Shown in pieces: positions 55,469-64,000 of a stretch of DNA of 64,000 nucleotides. Both the position numbers and the translations under genes were made by a program. The notes under the pieces are model-generated. The model saw only the letters and a list, made by a program, of their open reading frames with translations. It made no database searches and was not told where the DNA came from. This DNA is from an uncultured Paracoccaceae bacterium (GTDB taxonomy: Bacteria; Pseudomonadota; Alphaproteobacteria; Rhodobacterales; Rhodobacteraceae). The stretch covers positions 2,356,001-2,420,000 of the forward strand of contig CANMWG010000001.1 of NCBI GenBank assembly GCA_947501555.1, written 5' to 3'. Every line of letters begins with the position of its first letter. Position 1 is the stretch's first letter.

Positions 55469-56107
55469 ATGTCACGCGCACAACTATCCGCTGTTCTTCT
55501 TTGCCTGTTGGCGGCCCCCGTAGCCGCACAAGACACACAGATGAGCTTTTTCATCACCTCAGAAGGTTTGGGTGACGGCGCGAACCTTGGTGGCCTTGAA
55601 GGCGCAGATGCCCATTGCCAATCATTGGCCGAGGCCGTGGGATCACAAGGCCAAACTTGGCGCGCCTATCTCTCGACACAAGTACCTGGCGGCCGCGGCA
55701 TTTCCGCCCGCGACCGTATTGGCGATGGCCCGTGGCATAATGCAAAAGGCGAATTGATCGCCCAAGATATCGACCAACTGCATATCCTGCCCAACATCTA
55801 CACCAGCACTGCGCTGAATGAAAAAGGCGAGCAGATCAACCATCGCGGCGGGCCAGCCCCAGTTGAGCATGACATTTTGACCGGATCACAAGTTGACGGC
55901 ACTTCATTTCCACCACGCGTGACGCAGGACATGACTTGCGGAAATTGGACATCAAACGGCGAAGGCTCGGCAATGGTTGGCCATCATGACCGCAACGGCG
56001 GCGGTAGCGTGTCATGGAATGCGTCCCACCCCTCGCGAGGCTGCGGAGCCGAGGATTTGCGCACAACCGGCGGCAATGGATACTTCTATTGTTTTGCGGC
56101 TGACTAA
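55469..56107 (+). CDS. Secreted lectin-like (DUF1554-type) protein
   Basis: A 212-residue exported protein. The signal peptide ends APVAA-QD. The mature part has GLEGADAHCQSLAEAVG, TWRAYLSTQ, ARDRIGDGPWHNAKGELIA and CGNWTS, which is the pattern of a C-type-lectin-fold family found in periplasmic or surface proteins. Cysteines at positions in DAHCQ, DMTCGNW, RGCGAE and FYCFAAD could form two disulfides. ATG 55469 begins the signal peptide. The role is unknown. Confidence 0.75.
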   Translation: MSRAQLSAVLLCLLAAPVAAQDTQMSFFITSEGLGDGANLGGLEGADAHCQSLAEAVGSQGQTWRAYLSTQVPGGRGISARDRIGDGPWHNAKGELIAQDIDQLHILPNIYTSTALNEKGEQINHRGGPAPVEHDILTGSQVDGTSFPPRVTQDMTCGNWTSNGEGSAMVGHHDRNGGGSVSWNASHPSRGCGAEDLRTTGGNGYFYCFAAD

Positions 56108-56213
56108 GTTCGACCATTGCGCGACACGGCAAGGATTGCGGTGTCGCGACAGATGATTGACTCTCATTCTTGGCAACTGCATCACTTGCCCAAAGTAATG
56201 GGAGAAGACTTGT

Positions 56214-56909
56214 ATGAAAAAGATTTACCCCAACGCGGCCGCCGCCTTGGACGGGTTGCTGCATGATGGCATGTTCATCGCCGCAGGCGGTTTTGGCCTA
56301 TGTGGCATCCCTGAACTGCTGCTGGGCGCGATCAAAGACGCAGGCACCAAAGATCTGACATTTGCCTCCAACAATGCGGGCGTTGATGATTTTGGGATCG
56401 GCATTCTACTGCAGACCCGCCAAGTCAAGAAAATGATCAGCTCGTATGTCGGCGAAAATGCAGAATTCATGCGTCAGTATTTGTCGGGCGAGCTTGAGCT
56501 GGAATTCAATCCCCAAGGGACATTGGCGGAACGCATGCGTGCCGGTGGCTGCGGCATCCCTGGGTTTTATACAAAAACTGGCGTGGGCACCGTGATTGCC
56601 GACGGCAAGGAACATAAAGACTTCAACGGCGAAACCTACATTATGGAAGAAGGCATTTTTGCCGATCTAGCCATCGTGAAGGCTTGGAAAGCTGATGAAA
56701 CCGGCAATCTAGTTTTCCGCAAAACCGCCCGCAACTTTAACCCGCCTGCGGCCATGTGCGGCAAGACCTGCGTCGTTGAGGTCGAAGAAATCGTGCCGAC
56801 AGGGTCGCTCGACCCAGACACGATACACCTACCCGGCATTTATGTGCACCGTCTGATCCAAGGCGAACATGAAAAGCGGATTGAGCAGCGGACAGTGAGG
56901 ACAGCATAA
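56214..56909 (+). CDS. scoA: 3-oxoacid CoA-transferase subunit A
   Basis: A 231-residue alpha subunit. [16 protein letters not shown] is the CoA-binding glycine-rich segment, and [14 protein letters not shown] and [24 protein letters not shown] are typical of SCOT/acetoacetate CoA-transferases. It overlaps the B subunit by one base. The substrate is probably succinyl-CoA/acetoacetate, inferred from similarity. Confidence 0.9.
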   Translation: MKKIYPNAAAALDGLLHDGMFIAAGGFGLCGIPELLLGAIKDAGTKDLTFASNNAGVDDFGIGILLQTRQVKKMISSYVGENAEFMRQYLSGELELEFNPQGTLAERMRAGGCGIPGFYTKTGVGTVIADGKEHKDFNGETYIMEEGIFADLAIVKAWKADETGNLVFRKTARNFNPPAAMCGKTCVVEVEEIVPTGSLDPDTIHLPGIYVHRLIQGEHEKRIEQRTVRTA

Positions 56910-57532
56910 TGTGGGATCGCAATCAAATGGCAGCGCGGGCTGCGAAGGAACTGCAAGATGGCTGGTATGTGAACCTTGGCATCGGCATCCCGACGTTGGT
57001 GTCCAACTATATCCCCGAGGGCGTCGAAGTTACCTTGCAATCGGAAAACGGCATGTTGGGCATGGGCCCCTTTCCGATCGATGGGGAAGAAGACGCCGAT
57101 CTGATCAACGCAGGCAAACAAACAATCACAGAGTTGCCCCAGACCGCCTATTTCGATTCTGCCACATCCTTTGGCATGATCCGTGGCGGCAAGATCGCCA
57201 TGGCGATCCTGGGGGCAATGGAAGTTGCTGAAAACGGCGATCTGGCCAATTGGATGATTCCTGGCAAGCTGGTCAAAGGCATGGGCGGTGCCATGGATCT
57301 TGTCGCCGGTGTTGGTCGTGTTGTTGTGGTCATGGATCACACGAACAAACACGGCGATAGCAAAGTGCTGAAATCCTGCACCCTTCCCCTGACGGGTCAA
57401 GCCGTTGTCGACCGGATCATCACAAATTTGGGTGTATTGGACGTGGTTGAAGGTGGGCTGGAAATTGTCGAGACCGCCGAAGGCGTGACCGAAGAAGAGC
57501 TACGCGCGGCAACGCAAGCGCACATCATATAA
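56909..57532 (+). CDS. scoB: 3-oxoacid CoA-transferase subunit B
   Basis: A 207-residue beta subunit. The catalytic glutamate is E46 in [12 protein letters not shown], and [19 protein letters not shown] precedes it. Further motifs are [31 protein letters not shown]. The stop is followed by a long spacer without a clear terminator. Confidence 0.92.
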   Translation: MWDRNQMAARAAKELQDGWYVNLGIGIPTLVSNYIPEGVEVTLQSENGMLGMGPFPIDGEEDADLINAGKQTITELPQTAYFDSATSFGMIRGGKIAMAILGAMEVAENGDLANWMIPGKLVKGMGGAMDLVAGVGRVVVVMDHTNKHGDSKVLKSCTLPLTGQAVVDRIITNLGVLDVVEGGLEIVETAEGVTEEELRAATQAHII

Positions 57533-57599
57533 CGCCGAAACCAAAAGCCCCTGCGCGTTTTGAACCTGCAGGGGAAACGATCTGTCGAAAGCTGCGGGA

Positions 57600-58442
57600 T
57601 CAGATCCCGTTGACGTTAAACACGCAACCATCAGTGATCAATTCAGGCGGTGTCTGGCACAAGCCTTTTGCGACCTGCCACGCAGCCAGCACTTTTGGCA
57701 CATAGGCGCGTGTCTCGGCAAATGGTGGGACACCTGCATGCTTGGCCACATTGCCCTCGCCCGAATTGTAGGCCGCCAGTGCCAAGACAGCGTCATTCCC
57801 AAAGTGATCCAACAGCCACGCCAAGTAGGCCACGCCCCCTTTGATGTTTTGCCCAGGGTTTGTGCTATCTGTGACCCCAAACCGATCCGCGGTAGCCGGG
57901 ATCAACTGCATCAAACCTTCCGCTCCAGCAGAACTTACAGCATCGACCCGTCCGGCGCTTTCGACCGAAATAACAGCCAAGACCAATGCTGGAGAGACAT
58001 TTGTGCCAACCGTTTCCCGCAGAATGTGCAAGCCATGGGCGTTTGCGATATCTTGGAGGGATTGCAGACGCGGTGCCGGAACGCCACTGCCATTGGGCGG
58101 ATTAGTAATATGTTCCATCGCCTTGGCAAACCGAGCCGGCCCTGAGGCCAACGCGTCAGGCGACACACCTGCCCAGAACCATTCAAGGCCGGAAGTTGGT
58201 GGGGCCGCCGCAACGGCGCCCGCAGACGCTGGGGTTGGTTCCTCTTCCGGGTCCGCATAGACCGGACCCAAGCGCGGGGCGTTAGGATCAATCTGTACGG
58301 TAATCCGACCGACGGCCTCGCCAGTTGGCACGGCAACTCGCTTGAAGGTAAAATCTGGCTGAAGGCGTTCGACCTCGGCAAATGCGGGCGATAAACTGCA
58401 GATGGCAGCCAAAGCCGCCGCACCAATTGTGGAACGATTCAT
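57600..58442 (-). CDS. Lytic transglycosylase (SLT domain)
   Basis: A 280-residue exported muramidase. The signal peptide ends SPAFA. After a variable Pro/Ala-rich region, the catalytic SLT core starts at about 145: VISVESAGRVDAVSSAGAEGLMQLIPATADRFGV holds the catalytic Glu, and LALAAYNSGEGNV is the second hallmark. ATG 58442 gives a good signal peptide. Its position beside the Tad cluster on the opposite strand suggests it may open peptidoglycan for pilus assembly, by inference. Confidence 0.88.
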   Translation of the reverse strand: MNRSTIGAAALAAICSLSPAFAEVERLQPDFTFKRVAVPTGEAVGRITVQIDPNAPRLGPVYADPEEEPTPASAGAVAAAPPTSGLEWFWAGVSPDALASGPARFAKAMEHITNPPNGSGVPAPRLQSLQDIANAHGLHILRETVGTNVSPALVLAVISVESAGRVDAVSSAGAEGLMQLIPATADRFGVTDSTNPGQNIKGGVAYLAWLLDHFGNDAVLALAAYNSGEGNVAKHAGVPPFAETRAYVPKVLAAWQVAKGLCQTPPELITDGCVFNVNGI

Positions 58443-58792
58443 TTTTTGTCCTGCTCGTCGTTTTTTTGTTGGGTTTATCATGGCAGGTTTCCGCCAAAAC
58501 GCCAGTTTTGATCGAACAATTTAATGTTTTCGGGTGGATTGCAGACTTTTTAGCAACTCGCATTGCGGCTCGTTAAGGTAATGTTAGGCATTTTATCCAT
58601 AATTTTCAAATGACTAGTGATTTTCGCTCAAATTATTTTTTCCCGTCAAAAAAAGCACCAAGCCCGTCAAACTCCCGCCCCATTCCGCAGGCTATATAGA
58701 GAAGTCCAAGACAGGGATCGAACGAGCCAAAGCAGGTTCCGGTGTCCCAGCAAGGAACGAAAACTCTAGCGATACCCTGAGGAGGGACTACA
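58443..58792. promoter_or_regulatory. Promoter region of the Tad pilus cluster
   Basis: This 350-bp AT-rich spacer separates the lytic transglycosylase and the first Flp gene. TTAAGGTAATGTTAG at 58573-58587 resembles a CtrA site (TTAA-N7-TTAA) with one mismatch. GAGGAGGG just before the pilin ATG is a very strong ribosome binding site. No ORF is supported in it. Confidence 0.5.
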
Positions 58793-58975
58793 ATGCTTAA
58801 CTTTATCAAAAACTTCCGCAACGACGAAGACGGTGCTGTCACAGTTGACTTCGTTGTTTTGACAGCTGCAATCGTTCTGCTCGGCCTGGCCGTTGGCGCT
58901 GCGATCAGCCAAGGTGCAACAGATCTGGCCAACGACATCGAAGATGAACTGGGCACAATCGATATCGGCAACTAA
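58793..58975 (+). CDS. flp: Flp family type IVb pilin, copy 1
   Basis: A 60-residue prepilin. A short leader ends MLNFIKNFRNDEDG and the mature helix begins AVTVDFVVLTAAIVLLGLAVGAAI. Gly at -1 fits the prepilin peptidase site; the usual Glu at +5 is Asp. It should be the major Tad pilin, with a strong ribosome binding site. Confidence 0.92.
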   Translation: MLNFIKNFRNDEDGAVTVDFVVLTAAIVLLGLAVGAAISQGATDLANDIEDELGTIDIGN

Positions 58976-59068
58976 GCTTGAAGAGTGTTTGGGTTGTTGG
59001 TTATCTGACAATCCAAGCATATTTGCTTTAGAACGCGCAGCGAGTTGTTGCGCTGTCTTGCCAAAAAA

Positions 59069-59113
59069 CTGCCTTGGGTGATCGTTGAAGTGTATCTGAG
59101 ACATCCAAGGCAG
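59069..59113 (+). repeat. Hairpin between the two pilin genes
   Basis: CTGCCTTGG (59069-59077) pairs with CCAAGGCAG (59105-59113) around a 27-nt loop. It lies in the 169-bp space between the pilin genes and may stabilise or attenuate the first pilin mRNA. Confidence 0.4.
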
Positions 59114-59144
59114 CTCGAACTGAACAAGCCCTAAAGGTGCCCTA

Positions 59145-59333
59145 ATGCTTGACCTTTTGAAAAAGTTCCAAAATTTCTGCAACTGCGAGTCGGGTGCCGT
59201 TACTGTAGACTTTGTTGTGTTAACCGCTGCTATCTGTTTGCTGGGCCTAACGGTCGTAAACACTTTTAACGGTGAAACAACCGACCTAGCGAATGAGATC
59301 GGCGAGACTGTAAGAACAGCGCAGGATTTTTAG
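59145..59333 (+). CDS. Flp family type IVb pilin, copy 2
   Basis: A 62-residue second prepilin sharing the core GAVTVDFVVLTAAI with copy 1 but with a different leader (MLDLLKKFQNFCNCESG) and mature part. It has cysteines in the leader and one in the helix (AICLLGL), unlike copy 1. The ribosome binding site is weaker. It may be a minor pilin or a diverging duplicate. Confidence 0.82.
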   Translation: MLDLLKKFQNFCNCESGAVTVDFVVLTAAICLLGLTVVNTFNGETTDLANEIGETVRTAQDF

Positions 59334-59701
59334 CCCGATCCTTAAGAATATGCCCTATGTTGATACAACTCGCGCCATGTTCAAAAATGACGCGGGTTTT
59401 GTATTTTTGGCATCAAAAAATCTGACTTCAATGATAGAATGGGTGCTGTCCAATCTGATGCAATTGGCAAAATTACGGTCAACCAAGTAGGAAGTTGCAA
59501 CGCCTTGCATCAGCCCTTAGTGATGATAGTGAAAATTATGCGGAATCTTACGCCCATGACATACGCGCCATCGCGGCCTATCTTGTTTCTTTAACGTGTA
59601 GTAAAGCGCGTTAGTATAGCAAGACAGACCTGCTTTAGTGTACACTAACATGCGTGCGGTTTTGATTCACCCTAACGACACAGACAAGACGAGGTAAAAT
59701 A
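59334..59701. promoter_or_regulatory. Spacer upstream of cpaB
   Basis: 368 bp without a gene, AT-rich. TTAACGTGTAGTAAA at 59591-59605 resembles a CtrA half-site pair (TTAA-N7-TAAA). A separate promoter for cpaB and its followers is likely, and GACGAGG precedes the ATG. Confidence 0.4.
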
Positions 59702-60541
59702 ATGCGTGCAGTTTTTGGATTGGTCCTATTGGTCGGCATGGGGTTGGCCGGTTTTGCCGTATACATGGTTAACCAATACATGGACGATCAGGCCGCGCTC
59801 TTGGAACGCGAGCGGCAACGTGCTGCGAATGTCGTGGCCACAATCGACGTCTATTCACCATCTCGCAATGTTACTTACGGCGAACGGCTGACGATAGATG
59901 ATGTGCAAGTGATTAAATATGCGCGCGATTATCTGCCAGAAGGTGTGTTTCAAACAGAAGAAGAACTGTTTCCTGAAGGCATCAACACACCTCGCGTTGT
60001 TCGGATTCCAATGCGGGTCAACGAACCTATCCTCGAAGCCAAAGTAACCAGAGCAGGCGCACCACAGGGCGTCACCGCATTACTTGATGACGGCATGCGT
60101 GCCTTCCCTCTCCCGGATCGCATGACCCAAGCATTCGCGGGTGAATTGCGCATTGAAGATTTTATCGACCTTTATTGGGTTGGTCGTGTTAGAAACGGAC
60201 GAGAGATTTCCCGCCTTGTCAAAAGTCGGCTTGAGATTATTGCGATTGAAGAACCCGATGCAGATGGGAACGGAGGCGGGCGTGGCGTTGTGATCCAAGT
60301 GTCCCCAGAAGACTTTGCCGATTTACGCGTATTGGAGGCCGGCGGCACCCTTTCTCTCACACCCGTTGGTCGCGCTGACTTGAGTGTCGCCGACGAACCT
60401 ATTGAAACTGATCTGACAACGGTTCTGGGAATTAAGGACGAGGTGGTCGCAGCGCCTGAGGTCGTGGTCGAAGAAGAAAGATGTTTCGTCAGTCAAGGCT
60501 TCGGCGTCAACGCTATCCAAATCGAGATCGAGTGCCAGTAG
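59702..60541 (+). CDS. cpaB: Tad pilus assembly protein CpaB/RcpC
   Basis: A 279-residue periplasmic pilus assembly factor. The N-terminal membrane anchor (FGLVLLVGMGLAGFAVYMVNQYM) is followed by an SAF-like beta-clip domain (ATIDVYSPSRNVTYGERLTIDDVQVIKY, then FRIPMRVNEPIL-type region). The tail contains two cysteines (RCFVSQ and EIECQ). It is typical in length and is followed by a terminator. Confidence 0.9.
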   Translation: MRAVFGLVLLVGMGLAGFAVYMVNQYMDDQAALLERERQRAANVVATIDVYSPSRNVTYGERLTIDDVQVIKYARDYLPEGVFQTEEELFPEGINTPRVVRIPMRVNEPILEAKVTRAGAPQGVTALLDDGMRAFPLPDRMTQAFAGELRIEDFIDLYWVGRVRNGREISRLVKSRLEIIAIEEPDADGNGGGRGVVIQVSPEDFADLRVLEAGGTLSLTPVGRADLSVADEPIETDLTTVLGIKDEVVAAPEVVVEEERCFVSQGFGVNAIQIEIECQ

Positions 60542-60575
60542 CAGGTCCGACACACTACAATTTGCGCCGTCACCC

Positions 60576-60608
60576 AAGACGCCCCAGCATTTGCTCGGGC
60601 GTCTTTTT
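60576..60608 (+). terminator. Intrinsic terminator after cpaB
   Basis: AAGACGCCC (60576-60584) and GGGCGTCTT (60597-60605) form a 9-bp stem followed by TTT. It separates cpaB from cpaC, which therefore may have its own promoter in the next 150 bp. Confidence 0.8.
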
Positions 60609-60760
60609 GCTTCCAATGCCGAAGAGTGTTGCGATTTATCCACATTCGGTTCGACCTCTAATGTATTGATTCTTGCAATAAATGCCGACCTGACGCATGG
60701 TCCGTTCATCGAGGGCATTAAGACCCATCAATGAGGCGTGATCGGAGAGGCAGGTCACTT

Positions 60761-62206
60761 ATGAACTATAATCGATTCTTGAAAGCCGCATTAGCCGGCT
60801 TAACATTGTCGCTTACCACAGCGGCACCCACCATGGCACCGGCCGAAACGTTGCGCGTTCTGCGCGGCGCAGCGTCCAGCGCCCTTAGCGTCCCCATGAA
60901 CCGGGCCGTTGTCGTGGAAAGCGATGTTCCGTTTACGGAATTATCCATCGCCAACCCCGGCATTGCAGACATCTCATCTTTGTCAGATCGCACGATCTAT
61001 GTATTGGGCAAAGAACCTGGGCGTACCACACTGACCCTGCTGGGCGCAGATGGCCGTCTGATTACAAACGTAGAGGTTCATGTCTCACCTGACATGGCGG
61101 AATTCAAAGAGCGTCTGACGCAGATCTTGCCAGGCGAAAATATTGAAGTCCGTACAGCAAACGACGGCATCGTGCTGTCGGGAACTGTCAGCTCAACTGC
61201 ACGGCTTGATCGCGCACTTGATCTGGCTAACCGCTATGCCCCTGATCGGGTATCGAACCTCATGGTGGTCGGTGGGACGCAGCAAGTAATGTTGAAAGTT
61301 CGCTTTGCAGAGATGCAACGTTCGGTCAGCAAGGCACTGTCCACATCGCTTGGGTTTAGCGGTACAGCCAATGCCCTCACGTCACTTGGCGGCACCAACG
61401 GCGGCGGCGTCACGACGGTGGACGACGGGACCGGTCTTGGTACAGTTTTCAACGCACCAATCGCGCTTGAGTCTTCGGCTGAAAACAACGGGGCAGTTTT
61501 GTTTAACTTTGGCGCTGGCGCATACAATGTTGACATAATGCTGGAAGCACTGGAATCCCGCGGCGTCGTGCGTTCTTTGGCTGAGCCAAACCTGACCGCA
61601 CTCAGCGGCCAGGAGGCAACATTCCTTGCAGGTGGTGAATATCCCATTCCAGTTTCTCAAGACGGCGACGCCATTACGATTGAATTCAAACCTTTTGGTG
61701 TTGAATTGAACTTCGTACCAACCGTTGTTGACCAGGACATCATCAATATCGATATGATTGCTGCCGTTTCGGCCCTTGATACATCAAACAGTATCACCTT
61801 GGACGGCTTCGTCATCAACGCCTTTACGCGGCGCGAAACATCGACAACTGTTGAAATGCGCGACGGTGAAAGCTTCGCGATTGCCGGACTTTTGACAGAT
61901 GACTTCACAGATCTGAACGGTCAGGTGCCATGGATCGGTGACGTGCCAATCCTGGGTGCCTTGTTCCGGAGCGCCGAATATCAGCGTGATCAGACTGAAC
62001 TGGTGATCATTGTCACACCACATTTGGTCACACCGACCCGTGGTGAAGCATTGGCATTGCCAACTGACCGGGTTCGTCCACCAACCGAACAGGACCTTTT
62101 CCTCTTTGGTCGTGTGGCGAGAACAAATGCACCGTCTTCCGGTGGTGCGGGTGAAGTGGCGCGGCAGGACTTTAGTGGGTCCTACGGCTATGTCCTGGAT
62201 GAATGA
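60761..62206 (+). CDS. cpaC: Tad pilus secretin CpaC/RcpA
   Basis: A 481-residue outer-membrane secretin. The signal peptide ends APAE. The pilus-specific N-terminal domain (VPMNRAVVVESDVPFTELSIANPGIADI) is followed by a BON-like region and the secretin domain (VMLKVRFAEMQRSV...VRSLAEPNLTALSGQEATFLAGGEYPIP, and VPWIGDVPILGALFRS). I start at ATG 60761, which has GGAGAGGCAGG upstream; the ORF extends ten residues earlier. Confidence 0.92.
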   Translation: MNYNRFLKAALAGLTLSLTTAAPTMAPAETLRVLRGAASSALSVPMNRAVVVESDVPFTELSIANPGIADISSLSDRTIYVLGKEPGRTTLTLLGADGRLITNVEVHVSPDMAEFKERLTQILPGENIEVRTANDGIVLSGTVSSTARLDRALDLANRYAPDRVSNLMVVGGTQQVMLKVRFAEMQRSVSKALSTSLGFSGTANALTSLGGTNGGGVTTVDDGTGLGTVFNAPIALESSAENNGAVLFNFGAGAYNVDIMLEALESRGVVRSLAEPNLTALSGQEATFLAGGEYPIPVSQDGDAITIEFKPFGVELNFVPTVVDQDIINIDMIAAVSALDTSNSITLDGFVINAFTRRETSTTVEMRDGESFAIAGLLTDDFTDLNGQVPWIGDVPILGALFRSAEYQRDQTELVIIVTPHLVTPTRGEALALPTDRVRPPTEQDLFLFGRVARTNAPSSGGAGEVARQDFSGSYGYVLDE

Positions 62207-62221
62207 TTGGAGCGCAGGTCA

Positions 62222-62878
62222 ATGAAATACTTAATGACAACGGCAATTGCCGCAGCCGCACTTGCAGGGTGCACACCGTCTGACCCAACTTTCTCCGGGT
62301 TCTTCGACGAGGCAGGTGCCTCGATCGACTCGGGCGACTTTGGCAACTCAACGATGAACAATGCGTTGGTGCAGACAGGCCAGCAGGATTACACAGTGAA
62401 CCTTGCACGCCGGTTTGCGTCCGATGTGAACTCAACGGTCAACTTTGCCTTCAACTCAACAGTGCTAGACGCAGATGCGCGTGCAACACTGATGCGTCAG
62501 GCCAATTGGATCCGTCAGTTCCCTGAGGTCCGCTTTAAAGTCTACGGTCACACCGACCTTGTCGGTAGCCAAGGCTATAACCGGTCACTTGGCTTGCGTC
62601 GGGCACAGACTGTTGTGTCGTTCTTGGCATCACAAGGCATCGACCGCAGTCGCCTAGAGGCTGTTACATCATTCGGCGAAACACAGCCGCTTGTTGTGAC
62701 CGAAGGGCGCGAACGTCGCAACCGCCGGACCGTGACAGAAGTCTCTGGTTTCGTCGAAAGAAACCCCGCAGAGCTGAATGGCAAATATGCGCAGGTGATC
62801 TTCCGTGAATACATCGAACGTGGTGTTCCACCGCGGAACATCACTGCGACACAAATCGAAACTGGCACCGGCGGCTAG
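62222..62878 (+). CDS. OmpA-like lipoprotein of the Tad cluster
   Basis: A 218-residue lipoprotein. A lipobox LAGC follows a short signal. The OmpA/MotB peptidoglycan-binding domain (NFAFNSTVLDADARATLMRQANWIRQFPEVRFKVYGHTDLVGSQGYNRSLGLRRAQTVVSFLASQGID) is complete with the usual Asp and Arg contacts. It occupies the place where other Tad clusters have CpaD, so it may anchor the secretin to peptidoglycan. Confidence 0.85.
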   Translation: MKYLMTTAIAAAALAGCTPSDPTFSGFFDEAGASIDSGDFGNSTMNNALVQTGQQDYTVNLARRFASDVNSTVNFAFNSTVLDADARATLMRQANWIRQFPEVRFKVYGHTDLVGSQGYNRSLGLRRAQTVVSFLASQGIDRSRLEAVTSFGETQPLVVTEGRERRNRRTVTEVSGFVERNPAELNGKYAQVIFREYIERGVPPRNITATQIETGTGG

Positions 62879-62899
62879 CCGAAAACCGCCTATTTGTTT

Positions 62900-62924
62900 G
62901 ACGCCGGATCATGCATCCGGCGTC
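62900..62924 (+). repeat. Hairpin after the OmpA-like gene
   Basis: GACGCCGGAT and ATCCGGCGTC form a perfect 10-bp stem with a 5-base loop. The T run only begins after about ten further bases, so it may be a weak terminator or an mRNA-stabilising hairpin. Confidence 0.6.
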
Positions 62925-63130
62925 AACACTCCTTGATTTTTTCCAAGATCGTAGCAACAAACCGCACAATTACGATTTTTTGGTCCAAATCTCGACACGA
63001 TTTACCCCAATAACAGCAAAGTTAAGTTATGTTGCAGCGAGCAGCGCTACGTCTGGTGATTCACTAGGTGGTTCGCTGCGCAATCTGTGTAATATTGTGT
63101 AGGCGGCCAAACCAACAAGGACGTTTGACT

Positions 63131-64000
63131 ATGAATACCAGCCCGGTCGTTCAAAGCGACCCACCACCAATCGTGGCATGTACCATCAGCCGCGACGTAC
63201 AAATCTTCGATCTTCTGATTGAAGATATGGAAGCCGCTCTCGGCGATTCTTGGGGTGATCTCAGCTTTGAAGATGCTGCCACCTTTCTGGCTCAACCAGA
63301 GGCACGCGGACTCCAATTCGTTACGATCGCGATGGATGCCAACGACGAAGACGATCTTGAGATGGTTGCGAACGTCATTGAGGTAGCCAAGGCCGCCAAA
63401 ATCAAAGTTATCCTTATCGCCGAAGATGTTAGTCCAGCTGCCTTGCACCAATTGCTGCGCAAGGGTGGCGACGAATTCGTGCCCTACCCGCTTCCTGAAA
63501 ACGAATTGGCCCGCGCGATCGAACGCGTCTTAACCATTCAGGAACCAGTGCCGGGTGCCGACGGAGACCGCAAATTTAAGGCAACGGGTGACAAATCGGG
63601 TGTCGTCATTCCAATCCACGGCTTGGCTGGTGGGACAGGGGCGACCATGCTTGCCGTCAACATGGCTTGGGAACTCGCAAATATCGACAAGGAAAACCCA
63701 CCAAAGGTTTGCCTGCTTGATCTCGATTTTCAGTTCGGCACTGCATCAACATATCTCGACCTTCCACGCCGTGAATCTGTTCTTGAGATGTTAACCGACA
63801 CCGAAGCTATGGAAACTGAGATGTTCCTGCAGGCTTTGATGACGTTCGAAGACAAACTGCACGTGCTGACATCACCAACAGATATGATTCCGCTCGATAT
63901 GATTACGCCTGACGACATCGGACGTGTGGTTGAAATGGCGCGTGTGAATTTCGACTATGTGATCATCGATATGCCAACCACCATGGTAGAATGGTCGCAG
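63131..64000 (+). CDS. cpaE: Tad pilus localisation ATPase-like protein CpaE/TadZ (3' end outside window)
   Basis: The frame is open from ATG 63131 to the window end (290 residues visible). The N-terminal receiver-like domain covers about 15-130. A MinD/ParA-type ATPase domain starts at about 155: IPIHGLAGGTGATMLAVNMAWELA corresponds to the deviant Walker A, but the signature lysines are replaced (GGTGAT). VCLLDLDFQFGTAS and VIIDMPTTM are the Walker A' and B strands. It should recruit the Tad machinery to the pole. Confidence 0.9.
   Translation, partial: MNTSPVVQSDPPPIVACTISRDVQIFDLLIEDMEAALGDSWGDLSFEDAATFLAQPEARGLQFVTIAMDANDEDDLEMVANVIEVAKAAKIKVILIAEDVSPAALHQLLRKGGDEFVPYPLPENELARAIERVLTIQEPVPGADGDRKFKATGDKSGVVIPIHGLAGGTGATMLAVNMAWELANIDKENPPKVCLLDLDFQFGTASTYLDLPRRESVLEMLTDTEAMETEMFLQALMTFEDKLHVLTSPTDMIPLDMITPDDIGRVVEMARVNFDYVIIDMPTTMVEWSQ

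Noticed and set aside
1..64000. CRISPR array
   Set aside because: No series of identical repeats separated by similar-length unique spacers was seen; the repeats found are isolated palindromes or transposon-end sites.

Overview
The window looks like chromosomal DNA of a marine alphaproteobacterium of the Roseobacter group (Rhodobacterales). This is an inference from protein families and gene order: an aa3 oxidase cluster without subunit I (ctaC-ctaB-small ORF-ctaG-ctaE-SURF1), a dprA-topA pair, a Tad/Flp pilus cluster with Flp pilins carrying a GAVTVDFVV core, and DUF1178 and EcsC genes. Base composition is moderately GC-rich; the first 10 kb contains more AT-rich noncoding stretches.

Positions 1-9.8 kb are an accessory island. 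It opens with the end of a type I restriction-modification operon (DUF4268 protein, HsdR). Next comes a Tn7-like transposition module with TnsA-like endonuclease, TnsB/TniA-like DDE transposase and TnsC-like AAA+ ATPase, but no TniQ/TnsD gene in the window. The module has a roughly 950-nt ORF-free left region carrying a minus-strand intrinsic terminator. Its right flank has repeated TGTCG-type sites and a perfect 26-bp-arm inverted repeat. The island ends with a frameshifted tyrosine integrase against the 3' end of a tRNA-Cys gene, so the tRNA is the likely attachment site.

Positions 10.1-21.4 kb (+) form an ABC-dependent (group 2, Kps-type) capsule operon: kpsS, an export lipoprotein, kpsC, kpsE with an unusual repetitive N-terminus, kpsM, kpsT, a NeuC-like UDP-GlcNAc 2-epimerase and two tandem WaaA-like Kdo transferases. 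These should make the poly-Kdo lipid linker and export the polymer.

Positions 21.4-25.1 kb (-) hold the molybdate transporter modABC behind a histone-deacetylase-family gene. From 25.1 to 38.3 kb are housekeeping and metabolic genes: Nudix, DUF1178, SDR, lysC, ptsP (PTS-Ntr EI), ecsC, GNAT, flavin reductase, SulP transporter, mtnP-apt (methylthioadenosine/adenine salvage), a GlcD-like FAD oxidase and a small orphan. Positions 38.4-45.9 kb (-) carry a long run: cytochrome c oxidase subunits and assembly factors, SURF1, threonine synthase, an M16 peptidase and a GNAT acetyltransferase. Positions 46.1-57.5 kb hold tldD, a fatty-acid/sterol hydroxylase plus PAP2 pair bracketed by a decayed copy of the tldD 3' end, a Rid-family protein divergent from a WYL regulator, dprA, topA, a secreted lectin-like protein and a two-subunit CoA transferase. 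A lytic transglycosylase (-) at 57.6 kb precedes the Tad pilus cluster: two Flp pilins, cpaB, cpaC, an OmpA-like lipoprotein and cpaE, cut by the window end.

The strongest candidates for something new are the TniQ-less Tn7-like element with its noncoding left region and repeat-rich right end, the tldD-remnant bracket, and the periodic basic N-terminus of KpsE.
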